A stretch of DNA of 64,000 bases from G963674685 sp963674685 (GTDB lineage: Bacteria > Lernaellota > Lernaellaia > JACKCT01): the NCBI GenBank assembly GCA_963674685.2, contig CAXXWT010000007.1, positions 62,001 through 126,000 on the forward strand, in the 5' to 3' direction. The position numbers and the translations under genes are program-made. Positions within the stretch are counted from its first letter, which is position 1, and each line of letters starts with the position of its first letter. Below, piece after piece: positions 46,357-54,741 of the stretch. The notes beneath the pieces are model-generated. The model was not told where the DNA came from and ran no database searches. It worked only from the letters and a program-made list of their open reading frames with translations.

Positions 46357-47703
46357 ATGCCAAACGGTGAAAAGAAGAACCTGGCGAAACAGCATCCGAT
46401 TCTTCTCGGCGTCCTCATGCTGTCGATCGGACTGAATCTTTTTTACATCGCGCAGCCGTTCATTTCTTTCTATAAGCATCAGGCGAAATTTGAAAATTCC
46501 GAAAACCGTCTCAGCGAACAGGTGGGCAATCCCCCGGCCGTCGGCGCGTGGGGACGGATCAAAAACCCGTCGCCTTTAAGCGAGGAGCAGAAAGAGGAAA
46601 TCAAAAAACTGAAGTCCATCGGCTACCTGACGGGCGTCAACAAAGCGCAGGATGCCGGAGGCGTGATCCGGCACATCCCCGAGCGGACGCAAAACGGCCT
46701 CAACCTTTTCACTTCCGGCCACGAGCCCGGAGCGATCTTGATGAATATGAAAGGCGAGATTGTTCACCGATGGAAAAAATCTTTTCAGGATATTTGGCCG
46801 GAAAGAACCGGCGTACCCTACGAGAAAAACTTCAACGCGCAGTTCTGGCGCCGCTGCCGCCTTTTTGAAAACGGCGACCTGCTGGTGATCTTCGAGGGCA
46901 TCGGCATGGTCAAGCTGGACAAGGATTCCAACGTGCTTTGGAAATACGACGCCGGCGCCCATCATGATCTGGATATCGATTCCGCGGGCAACATCCTGGT
47001 ATTGATCCGAGTCGCCCACATGATGCCCGAATACAATAAGGAAAGGGCGATTTTGGAGGATTTCATCGCCGTTCTGGATCCTCGAGGGAGGGAATTGAAG
47101 AGAGTCTCGTTGATGAAGTGCCTGGCGAATTCCCCGTATTGGTCCGTTGTCAACGATCTGGATATCGAGGGCGATATATTTCACACCAACACGCTGCAAT
47201 GGCTCGACGGCAGCCTGGCGGATAAATCCGAATATTTTGCCAAGGGCAATATTCTCGTATCTTTCTGCAACCGGGATTTTATCGGCATCGTCGATCTTCA
47301 AAGAGAAACTTTCGTCTGGGGCCTGGCCGGCCTTTTTGCAAGGCAGCATCAGTCCGAGCTCGAATCCGACGCCGCCATCACGATTTTCGACAACCGCGGA
47401 TTGGGAGACGCCAGCCGCGTTCTACGATTCGAGCCGTTTTCGCAGCGTATTTTATGGAATTATGACGGGAAAAAAGACGGAAAGTTATACTCGCGCCAAC
47501 TGGGATCCCAGCAGCTTCTTTCAGGCGGGAACATTCTCATCACCGAGTCGGAATTCGGCCGGGCCTTCGAGGCGGACCCGTCGAAGAAAATCGTCTGGGA
47601 ATACGTCAGCCCGTATCGCGCCGGTGAAAATAACGAATGGGTCGCACAGATTCCCGAGATGCTCAGGATCGATCCCAAATTTGTCGAAAGCTGGCTGAAA
47701 TAG
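46357..47703 (+). CDS. Arylsulfotransferase (ASST)-like membrane-anchored beta-propeller
   Basis: A 448-residue protein with an N-terminal membrane anchor (residues 19-37, LLGVLMLSIGLNLFYIA) and an extracytoplasmic beta-propeller. The repeated blades hold GAILMNMKGEIVHRWKK, MVKLDKDSNVLWKYDAGAHH, DLDIDSAGNILVL and RLLxDGGNILITESEF-like segments. Conserved His in AGAHHDLDID and DIFHTNTLQWLD match positions that bind sulfate and donor in bacterial ASST. Typical ASST proteins move sulfate from aryl sulfate to phenols in the periplasm; similarity is only general, so an orphan binding role is also possible. Start ATG 46357 is preceded by GGGAG. A lipoprotein gene follows 26 nt downstream. Confidence 0.75.
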   Translation: MPNGEKKNLAKQHPILLGVLMLSIGLNLFYIAQPFISFYKHQAKFENSENRLSEQVGNPPAVGAWGRIKNPSPLSEEQKEEIKKLKSIGYLTGVNKAQDAGGVIRHIPERTQNGLNLFTSGHEPGAILMNMKGEIVHRWKKSFQDIWPERTGVPYEKNFNAQFWRRCRLFENGDLLVIFEGIGMVKLDKDSNVLWKYDAGAHHDLDIDSAGNILVLIRVAHMMPEYNKERAILEDFIAVLDPRGRELKRVSLMKCLANSPYWSVVNDLDIEGDIFHTNTLQWLDGSLADKSEYFAKGNILVSFCNRDFIGIVDLQRETFVWGLAGLFARQHQSELESDAAITIFDNRGLGDASRVLRFEPFSQRILWNYDGKKDGKLYSRQLGSQQLLSGGNILITESEFGRAFEADPSKKIVWEYVSPYRAGENNEWVAQIPEMLRIDPKFVESWLK

Positions 47704-47729
47704 ATTCGGAGCGCTTTTTGTTTTTGCGA

Positions 47730-49760
47730 ATGCACAATACGCGGCTCAAGGTATTCATGGTTATTTTCGCCCTGGCGGTTGCGGGGTGCGCGGCGGATAA
47801 CGATGACGATGATGACGATGATTTGTCCCTGACGATTCAGGCGTCGAAAGTTCAAGCTTTATATTCCACAAGCGGCGATGCGGGTTTTTTCGACGCCCCC
47901 TTTCCCATAGAGCGCATGCGCCGGGATGACGGGACCGTTCGCTGGGAGCTTTTGCCCAATCCAGACAACAACTTCCTGGTGGGGCATTACATCGATCTCG
48001 CCGACGCGCACACGCAGGGTTTTTCCCGCCTCGGAGCGATCTATCTGCCTTTTGACGGCGCCGTCAACGCGGATAACCTTCCGTCGACGATTGCCGAAAG
48101 TCTGGAGGACGGGGCTCGTGTATTTCTCGTGAACGTGGATCCGGATTCGACGCGGTACAGCCGGCGCGTTCCGATTGACACGCAGTTTCGCGATCACTCT
48201 TCGACCTTTGTTCCGAAAAATGTTCTGGTTTTCCTTCCTTACCAGGGCCGTCCGATGGCTCCAAACGCCATGCACGCCGCCGTGGTTCTCAAAAGTCTCG
48301 GCGACAAGTCCGGAAATAATCTTTCGCCGGCGGATGAATTCAAGGCGATGGCGCGTGGTGAAACACCGGACGGCGAATATGGAAGCGCGGACGCCGAGGC
48401 CATGACCTATTTATGGGATTGGTGCGACGAAAGCGGTTTGCCGCGGGATGAGATTGCGACGGCGGCGGTTTTTCGCACCGGCGATTTCGTGAGCGAAATG
48501 AAAACACTGCGCGACGCCTGCGCGAATCGGGATGATCCCGCGCCGACGGATTATCGCCTGCTCGAAGAGTTCGACGAGTTTTACGTCATCGAAGCGAAGA
48601 TGACCATGCCCATCTGGCAGGACGGAAATCGCCCCTACTGGGCGGGCGGCGGCGTCATTCACTTCGACGAAGGCGGACCCGTATTGCAGTGGGAAGAGGA
48701 AATACGCTTTTCCGTTTCCGTTCCGAAAAAGCCCATGCCCCCGGAAGGCTATCCGCTGCTTTTTTACGCCAACGGGCAGGGCGGCTCCTACACGCAGGTG
48801 TTCGATCGCGGCGGCATCGACGAAGCGGCGCACATTCCCGGAACCGGACCGGGGCGCCAGTTCGCGCACAGGTCGATTGCGTGCCTGGACTTCGAGGCGG
48901 CCACCGTCGGCCCGCGCCATCCTTTCGGCAGCTACGCGGGAATCGAGTTTTTCAACTTCATCAATCTGCCCGCATTTCGCGACAACCTGCGGCAGGCCGC
49001 CGGCGAGTTCACCATGGCCGCAAAGATGGCGCGCCATATCCGCATTCCGCATGAGCTTGCGCCGGAGGCCGACACGGGCGGCGAAGATATAAAATACGAT
49101 CCCGGCAATTTTTATATCTGGGGACATTCCACCGGCGCGTCCATCGTCGATCTTGTCCTGGCGGTGGAGCCCGCCTTTCGCGCGGGCATGGTCAGCGGCG
49201 CCGGCGTGAGCTGGATTTACAATCTCATTTACAAACAGGAACCACTTCCTCTGGGTGAGATTTTTCAACTGCTGGCGCTGGACAGCAGTTTGGATGCGTT
49301 TCATCCGCTGGCGACGATTTTTCAAAGCATCTGCGATCCGGCCGAGGCGGCGTATTTCGCGGAGCATTGGATTTCCGGCGGATTAAACGATGATCCCGCG
49401 CCGAGCGTTCTTTTGATCATGGGAATTTTCGACCGCTATTTTCCGCCGCTGATGATCGACGGACTCATCGCCGCCTCCGGCGTGGACGTGGCCGAGCCTC
49501 TGCTGCGCGACGAGACGCTCGAAGCCCTGGAGCTTTCCGGCGCGTCGGTCTTGCCGCTGCCCGCCGGAGGGAACGCAGGGAATGCCAGCGCCCTGGCATT
49601 GCAGTACATCACACCCGGCGGCGTGGACGGACATTACGCGCCCTTTTACCTGGACAACGCCAAGTATCAATACACCTGCTTTTTCAAAAGCCTGGCGGAA
49701 AGCGGCCGCGCCGTCATCCCGCGGCATAACAACGACTCGCTGGCCGAGTGCGTTTATTAA
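47730..49760 (+). CDS. Alpha/beta-hydrolase-like lipoprotein with acidic linker
   Basis: A 676-residue lipoprotein. The lipobox FALAVAGC is followed by seven consecutive Asp (CAADNDDDDDDDLS). The N-terminal half has a beta-domain (GAIYLPFDGAVNADNLPS). The C-terminal half shows a hydrolase-like core: LLFYANGQGGSYTQV (oxyanion strand) and the nucleophile elbow FYIWGHSTGASIVD. The C-terminal GVDGHYAPF is a candidate for the catalytic His. This layout is found in large uncharacterised secreted proteins of deltaproteobacterial-type genomes. ATG 47730 is chosen; two in-frame TTG lie just upstream. It is probably co-transcribed with the ASST-like gene. Substrate unknown. Confidence 0.72.
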   Translation: MHNTRLKVFMVIFALAVAGCAADNDDDDDDDLSLTIQASKVQALYSTSGDAGFFDAPFPIERMRRDDGTVRWELLPNPDNNFLVGHYIDLADAHTQGFSRLGAIYLPFDGAVNADNLPSTIAESLEDGARVFLVNVDPDSTRYSRRVPIDTQFRDHSSTFVPKNVLVFLPYQGRPMAPNAMHAAVVLKSLGDKSGNNLSPADEFKAMARGETPDGEYGSADAEAMTYLWDWCDESGLPRDEIATAAVFRTGDFVSEMKTLRDACANRDDPAPTDYRLLEEFDEFYVIEAKMTMPIWQDGNRPYWAGGGVIHFDEGGPVLQWEEEIRFSVSVPKKPMPPEGYPLLFYANGQGGSYTQVFDRGGIDEAAHIPGTGPGRQFAHRSIACLDFEAATVGPRHPFGSYAGIEFFNFINLPAFRDNLRQAAGEFTMAAKMARHIRIPHELAPEADTGGEDIKYDPGNFYIWGHSTGASIVDLVLAVEPAFRAGMVSGAGVSWIYNLIYKQEPLPLGEIFQLLALDSSLDAFHPLATIFQSICDPAEAAYFAEHWISGGLNDDPAPSVLLIMGIFDRYFPPLMIDGLIAASGVDVAEPLLRDETLEALELSGASVLPLPAGGNAGNASALALQYITPGGVDGHYAPFYLDNAKYQYTCFFKSLAESGRAVIPRHNNDSLAECVY

Positions 49761-49806
49761 ACGTGCGTGAAAACCAGGATTGCTTATGGAGTAAAAGGAA
49801 AAAGTT

Positions 49807-50328
49807 CTATTGATTATCAAACATTTCGTCTTGCCTATATTTATTTGGCAGGCATTTTGTATCTTGTGGTCGGACAATGCGTATCCCGAGATTTGCCGCG
49901 TTTTCTTTCGTGGTTTTTTTCAGAAAATCATTTGGGTCATCGGTAATGAATTCATCACATTCCATTGATAGAGCGGATGCTAAATGTATTCCATCAGCTC
50001 CTTTTAGATAAATATTATGCTTCCAACGTAAATCTCTCGCTCCAATGGCAATAAAATAATCCGCAGCAATTGGGATGAAGACGTCCCCTGATGTTAGAAT
50101 TGATCTGAAAAGAATCTGGACTCTTTCCGTAGGTTTCAATCGACCTTTTTGTATGTCAAGACATTCTGCAATAGTCAGTGTCGAAGTATATAAGGTAATG
50201 GCTTTGTCTCGTCCGGCGTTCATTAATTGCTGAACGAACCATTCACTTTCTTCGACTTGCGGAGATTTCGATTTGGCAAAATTAATCAAGCAGGATGATT
50301 CGATATAAACTCGGCTAATTCGCGCCAC
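49807..50328 (-). CDS. PIN-domain protein, likely toxin RNase
   Basis: A 173-residue PIN-fold protein. The acidic metal site is spread over VYIESSCLINF, LTIAECLD, LKGADGIHLASAL and FITDDPNDF. The first position is Glu-Ser-Ser instead of the usual Asp-Thr/Ser-Asn, so activity may be altered. The start is GTG 50328 behind GGGGAAAAG. The gene overlaps the 3' end of the upstream gene by 14 nt, and both are markedly AT-rich. In VapC-type toxins the PIN domain cuts RNA; here the partner differs from known VapB antitoxins, see that entry. Confidence 0.85.
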   Translation of the reverse strand: MARISRVYIESSCLINFAKSKSPQVEESEWFVQQLMNAGRDKAITLYTSTLTIAECLDIQKGRLKPTERVQILFRSILTSGDVFIPIAADYFIAIGARDLRWKHNIYLKGADGIHLASALSMECDEFITDDPNDFLKKTTKENAANLGIRIVRPQDTKCLPNKYRQDEMFDNQ

Positions 50329-51142
50329 CTTTTCCCCTATATTCCGCTAGATATTTGTTAGTATCGAAGTTTTTACCTAAATTTTTAAGCGAACCATGCA
50401 ACTTATTTATATCCCCATCTTTATACTTGGGAGCCAGTTCTATTCTTTTTACTTTAATCCACTCAACTTTTCGACCTAGCACTAGAACACGAATCAAACC
50501 GGATGCATATAGCTTCGCTTTTTTTTCATTGAGTGCTTTGACAACGTCTCGGTATACTTTGTCATTATTATAATAGCATTTCACCAAGCCGCCTGAAACA
50601 AGGTCGCGGAGGTCGAAATAGGGTGGATTGGCCCCATTGTTTAAAAGGTGAATCGTACCGAATATTGATCCCTCGTATTCAATGACTTTATCGACAATGT
50701 TCTTGACTGTTTCCGCCCGTTTTCTTGTAAACGAAAAGGTTTCAATAGGTTTGGAAGATTTTTCGTCATCGTAGGTGCTAAAGTCAATAGTCTCATCCGG
50801 TTCGATCGGATCTGCGATACGGGCAAATTGCCGAAGAGTCTGAGTGCTGCAAATGCTGACTTTTTCTAACTTATTTTGGCTTACGTCCGTCGCCTCCCTT
50901 ACGCCAGCGGTAAAGTTGACTACTTGGTTCCTGCTTGCTTCTCGTTGGCATTCAATTTCAAAGGCCACTGAGCCATTTTGAAAATTGTGTGCAATCCATT
51001 CTTTTGGAATGGTTTCAAGGTCCAGATCTTTGGCAAGTGAACGGACGAACATGTCGATTTCTTCGTTGATTTTCGAAAGCTTTTGGATCGGGATACCCCG
51101 ACGTCCTTTGTTCAATTCTATTTTAACTCGAATCGTGCCCAT
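50315..51142 (-). CDS. Partner protein of the PIN gene, candidate antitoxin, no family recognised
   Basis: A 275-residue protein that I do not recognise. It begins GTIRVKIELNKGRRGIPIQK and is rich in charged residues. The last 100 residues (VLGRKVEWIKVKRIELAPKY) look like a compact beta domain. ATG 51142 has GGAGAAG upstream; in-frame ATGs at 51160 and 51193 lack one as good. The gene precedes and overlaps the PIN gene by 14 nt, the usual antitoxin-first order. It is about three times longer than a typical antitoxin, so it may be a different kind of regulator. Clearly lower GC than the flanks, which fits recent gain. Confidence 0.7.
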   Translation of the reverse strand: MGTIRVKIELNKGRRGIPIQKLSKINEEIDMFVRSLAKDLDLETIPKEWIAHNFQNGSVAFEIECQREASRNQVVNFTAGVREATDVSQNKLEKVSICSTQTLRQFARIADPIEPDETIDFSTYDDEKSSKPIETFSFTRKRAETVKNIVDKVIEYEGSIFGTIHLLNNGANPPYFDLRDLVSGGLVKCYYNNDKVYRDVVKALNEKKAKLYASGLIRVLVLGRKVEWIKVKRIELAPKYKDGDINKLHGSLKNLGKNFDTNKYLAEYRGKGGAN

Positions 51143-51243
51143 TTCTTCTCCAGTATTCATAACTACTTTACATCCGGCGAAATTCAACCACAAGAGTTTT
51201 GTTTCCTGCTTTACATTTTAAACTAGAGTTTTCAAACGGTTAA

Positions 51244-51320
51244 ATCGCTTGGTTCTTCGGAGATTACCGTACTTTAACACCCACCCTTCAAACTTTGCGA
51301 AGAAGAAAAATTATTTTTCG
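51244..51320 (+). repeat. Dispersed repeat, copy C (with 21-bp insertion)
   Basis: Begins TTGGTTCTTCGGAGATTACC and ends GAAGAAGAAAAATTATTTTT, with about 21 extra bases in the middle. It matches copies at 54574, 62784 and, inverted, 51488. Confidence 0.75.
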
Positions 51321-51487
51321 CCGCCTTAAAAGGGCGGTCGTCGATCCTTGACATTTCCTTTGGGATGGAAAAGCCTGTCATTTAAGGTTTTGAAAGGACA
51401 TTTCCCTATTTGTACGTCAGGAGACCGCGATAAAGCCGCCAATAAATCACCGAATTGTCGACATGTCTTCCGATCCATTTATAAGGA

Positions 51488-51551
51488 CGAAAAATAATTT
51501 TCTTCTTCATTTCATGATGAAGTACGGTAATCTTCGAAAAACCAATCGCTT
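51488..51551 (-). repeat. Dispersed repeat, copy D (inverted relative to copy C)
   Basis: On the minus strand it reads GATTGGTTTTTCGAAGATTA, then CCGTACTTC, and ends GAAGAAAATTATTTTTCG. With copy C it makes an inverted pair. Confidence 0.75.
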
Positions 51552-51625
51552 TTATTCTTGACGCACATGTGTTGCTTTCATAGCGTGCAGGAATGCGCGC
51601 GCAATTACTTTTCGCCGGAGCGAAT

Positions 51626-53464
51626 ATGAGCAATTTGAAACCGATGCGGCTTTTCATATTCCTGATCCTGTTTTCCTTCGTCCTTTTTATCGGGTGCGGG
51701 GACGATGATGATCCTTCGACAGACTCAGGACAGGCTGATTCCGCGGATGATGATACGGCGGCTGATGACGACGCCGATGACGATACGGCTTCGCCTGCGG
51801 ATGACGACACGGCTTCGCCTGACGATGATTTAAACGACGACGCGAACGATGACGTTGATGATGACGCGCCGCCGGATCCGCCGGTGATTATTCACGACTT
51901 CCCGCCCGTCGCCGAGCCGGGGCAGACTTACGAATACCAGTTCGAGGCCGAAGGCGGCACGCCTCCGTATTCAAACTGGCGCATCGTCGAAGAAGACGAA
52001 CTGGGCAGCTATATGCTCGATCCCGGCGCGCCGGAAGGGCTGACTCTTGATCCCGACACGGGCGTTTTGTCCGGCGCGGCGCCGGACGCCGCCGAGACGA
52101 TTTACTATTTCGTCGTCGAAGTGGACGACGCGGATCCCGAGTCGGGTCCCGGCCGCGAGGCCTTCGGCATCAGGGTCGGCGATCCGAACGCGGACGGTCC
52201 GCTTCTGACCAAGGCGCGTCATTACCAGGAAATTTACGACCTGCGCCATAACAGCGACGGCCTGTCGGTCACCGCCGACAATCCCGACGATCCCGGCGGC
52301 GATTACTGGTACACGGACCTCGGCGACGCCTGCTTCATCCACGGAAACGCGTCGGCCGGCGCGGCATTCCGGCACGCCGTGGAGCCGGGGCCGGAATCTT
52401 TGGCCAACGCGCAACTGCACGCGCGGGGCCTGGATCTTCTCAACCGCGTCAACGGCGTGCCCGGACTCATGTCACGCAGTTATATGCCCAAGGACGCGCC
52501 CATGGGGCCGGGCGAATTCCAGACCTTCTGGCCGCAAAACGACAATCACGAAGGCGAGGGGGAATTTGCGGATTATTACTGGAAAGGCGACGTGAGCATC
52601 GACCAGTATTCCGGCGCTCTCGTGGGCCTTTCCTGGCTCTACGATCTGGTCGACGACGAGTCGGTGCGCGAGCCGGTCCGCCGAACCGTCACCGAAATCG
52701 CCGACCACATGTGGGCGAACAACCTGCTGATCATCGACGCCGACGGCCGTCCCACGCAATTTGGATATTTTCAAGGGTGGAATATTCAGGGAGTTCCCGC
52801 CCCCAACGGCCTGACCAGCGCGGCGGCTCTCGCGTGGTTCAAGCTGGCGCACCGGGTTTCCGGCGATCCCCTTTACCTGAACATCTACAACGACCTGATC
52901 GACGAGCGGGGCTACGCCTGGGTCCTCGAACGATTTCTGTGGGTTTACCTGGGGTATCAGACCAAGCATTACAACGTGTACATGGGATTCGAAAACATGC
53001 ACACGCTCACGCGCCTGGAAGACGATCCCTATTTAAAGGAGCGATATTCCGACGCCTTCGCCAGGCAATTATGGTACGGGACCGGCGATTCCCTCATGTT
53101 GCGGCGGGGGCGCGTCGAGGCGAATCCGACTTTTACGCCTTGGTATCTTTACGCCACCGGGCGCAAGGATGCGGACGCCATCATGCGTGTGATCTGGCAG
53201 CTATGGATGTTCGTAGACGCGCCGCTGCGCGACCATTACGTAGAGAACAGCTCCAACCCGGAAATCGAAGTCAATCCCCAGCATAGGACCGACGCCTTGT
53301 ATCCGCTCCCGGCGCACCTGCACAGACCGGATATGTGCATGTGGCACAGAAGCCCCTATACGCTGGACGGCGGCGCCGACAACGGACGCGAACGCACCGG
53401 ACACGATTATCTCCTGCCGTATTGGATGGGGCGCTATTACGGATACATCGGCCCCGAGTGGTAG
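51626..53464 (+). CDS. Asp-linker lipoprotein with Ig-like domain and alpha/alpha-barrel domain
   Basis: A 612-residue lipoprotein: lipobox LFIGC, then an acidic linker of about 65 residues built from DDDTASPxDDD-type units. Residues 90-190 look like a He-PIG/Ig-like domain (GLTLDPDTGVLSGAAPDAAE). The rest resembles an alpha/alpha-barrel glycosidase or lyase: FWPQNDNHEGEGEFADYYWK, DVSIDQYSGALVGLSWLYDL and GDPLYLNIYNDLID. The linker includes a translated copy of the CCTTCGACAGACTCAGG repeat (PSTDSGQ). CGGAGCG precedes ATG 51626. It is probably exported to the cell surface; the substrate is unknown. Confidence 0.8.
   Translation: MSNLKPMRLFIFLILFSFVLFIGCGDDDDPSTDSGQADSADDDTAADDDADDDTASPADDDTASPDDDLNDDANDDVDDDAPPDPPVIIHDFPPVAEPGQTYEYQFEAEGGTPPYSNWRIVEEDELGSYMLDPGAPEGLTLDPDTGVLSGAAPDAAETIYYFVVEVDDADPESGPGREAFGIRVGDPNADGPLLTKARHYQEIYDLRHNSDGLSVTADNPDDPGGDYWYTDLGDACFIHGNASAGAAFRHAVEPGPESLANAQLHARGLDLLNRVNGVPGLMSRSYMPKDAPMGPGEFQTFWPQNDNHEGEGEFADYYWKGDVSIDQYSGALVGLSWLYDLVDDESVREPVRRTVTEIADHMWANNLLIIDADGRPTQFGYFQGWNIQGVPAPNGLTSAAALAWFKLAHRVSGDPLYLNIYNDLIDERGYAWVLERFLWVYLGYQTKHYNVYMGFENMHTLTRLEDDPYLKERYSDAFARQLWYGTGDSLMLRRGRVEANPTFTPWYLYATGRKDADAIMRVIWQLWMFVDAPLRDHYVENSSNPEIEVNPQHRTDALYPLPAHLHRPDMCMWHRSPYTLDGGADNGRERTGHDYLLPYWMGRYYGYIGPEW
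51713..51740. repeat. Short dispersed repeat inside the lipoprotein linker
   Basis: CCTTCGACAGACTCAGGACA(GGCTGATT) lies in the coding sequence of the acidic linker and is translated as PSTDSGQAD. A close copy lies at 56278-56306. Confidence 0.75.
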
Positions 53465-53549
53465 GAGCTAAACCGAAGTTCCCCGAGTAAAATGACGTAA
53501 GTCTTTGATATTGATTCGGAAACGTTTCAATGGAAATTCCCTTTACTGG

Positions 53550-53789
53550 CTACAGCCCCAGCAGGTCGAAAGCTTTTCGTTGCAGGGACGTCGGCACGGT
53601 CAGTTGTTCAAACTCACAAATAGTTGTGCAAATATTTTTAAGTACTGCTTTAAGAAATCCGAGGAAATTCCTCGGTTCTGATTTTGCTGTTTGGGAACAA
53701 GCATCCAGCCCATTGGTCGTTTGAAAGTATTTCGTCATGCTTAAAGCGTATTTACAACGAAGACATGTCGACAAAATGGGCGGCTGCAA
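53550..53789 (-). pseudogene. Possible transposase C-terminal remnant
   Basis: A 79-residue minus-strand frame without ribosome site or full domain. Its end, QLTVPTSLQRKAFDLLGL, resembles the C-terminus (VPTPLQxxAxxLLG) of IS4-like DDE transposases as I remember them. Upstream residues show no DDE motif. Base use is AT-rich. No inverted repeats were seen, so if it is IS-derived it is a 3' relic. Confidence 0.4.
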
Positions 53790-53804
53790 TGAACACGGAT
53801 TTTA

Positions 53805-54497
53805 TCAACCAAACAACACCGAAAGATTCAGCATCCATTTGCGAAGTTTAATAAGGGGAATGACGATCCACGGCGCGGTGTATCGGATCGGTTTTTTGTC
53901 GATGCATTTGAAAAGATGGCCGACCGCTTTTTCGACGCTCATCATAAACGGCCTTACATCGCCTTTGGCCATTTTCGTGTCCACGAAGCCGAAGCGAAGA
54001 TTCGTCACGCGCACGCCCTTGTCTTTGAGCGCTAGCCCCAGGCTCTCCAGATAGCACGTGAAGCCCGCCTTGGATGCGTGGTAGCTCGGCGCTTCGGGCG
54101 ACAGCATGTCGTCCGCCATGCTGGATAGGCCGATGAAGCGGCCCCCGCCGTTTGCGACCATGCGCGGGATCACGCACGACACGGTTTTGACCATGCCCGT
54201 CAGATTCACATCGAAGATTTCCACCTCGCCGCGCATGTCGGTCGGATCGAGGAGTTCGCCGATTCCCGCGCAATAAACGCACAGGTCCACGCCATTTAAA
54301 TCATCCAATACTTTTTCGAGCAGCTTCGAATAATCGGCGTCCTGCACCTGCGCGACGTGGTGCGTGTATGAATCGTCGTCGATCGGCGAATCGCTGCGCG
54401 AAATACCCGTCACGCTCCAACCCGAGTCCAATAATTGTTTCGTCGATTCAAAGCCTATGCCATCCGAATTTCCAATAAAAAGCGCTTTTTTACTCAC
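53805..54497 (-). CDS. Short-chain dehydrogenase/reductase (SDR)
   Basis: A 230-residue NAD(P)-dependent SDR. The cofactor loop is FIGNSDGIGFESTK (GNSDGIG for the usual GxxxGIG). LCVYCAGIG matches the NNAG position and the catalytic triad lies in GLSSMADDM (Ser) and APSYHASKAG (YxxxK). GTG 54497 follows AAGGAGAA, better than the upstream ATG at 54527. The C-terminus (PWIVIPLIKLRKWMLNLSVL) is hydrophobic and may bind the membrane, as in lipid- or sterol-like SDRs. Its substrate is unknown. It stands alone on the minus strand. Confidence 0.9.
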   Translation of the reverse strand: MSKKALFIGNSDGIGFESTKQLLDSGWSVTGISRSDSPIDDDSYTHHVAQVQDADYSKLLEKVLDDLNGVDLCVYCAGIGELLDPTDMRGEVEIFDVNLTGMVKTVSCVIPRMVANGGGRFIGLSSMADDMLSPEAPSYHASKAGFTCYLESLGLALKDKGVRVTNLRFGFVDTKMAKGDVRPFMMSVEKAVGHLFKCIDKKPIRYTAPWIVIPLIKLRKWMLNLSVLFG

Positions 54498-54573
54498 AAC
54501 TTCTCCTTTCATGTATGGGGATGTCATTACATATCATGCGTGGAAGATAATTGGTAGAGCCAAATTCGATGAA

Positions 54574-54620
54574 AATTTGGTTCATCCGGTAATTACCGTG
54601 CGTTAAGAGATAAAGAAGAA
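54574..54620 (+). repeat. Dispersed repeat, copy A
   Basis: Sequence TTTGGTTCATCCGGTAATTA, then CCGTGCGTTAAGAGATAAAG, nearly identical to copy B at 62784. It lies between the SDR and glycoside hydrolase genes. Confidence 0.85.
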
Positions 54621-54741
54621 CCATAAAAGATAGCCTGATGCAAAAGCCGGCACGATTGGATTCGGCGGCAGTTTATTATGGAAATTCACCGGCTTTTCCT
54701 GCATTATAAAGCTTTCAGTCTGTTTCAACGGAGTTGAATCC

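Larger units (their letters stand above)
51143..51625. other. Intergenic stretch with inverted repeat pair
   Basis: No supported gene. It holds two copies of a dispersed repeat in opposite orientation (51244-51320 and 51488-51551) around about 170 bp. A minus-strand peptide frame ending at 51406 (tail KWIGRHVDNSVIYWRLYRGL) could be a relic of a coding gene but has no start I trust. Confidence 0.5.
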
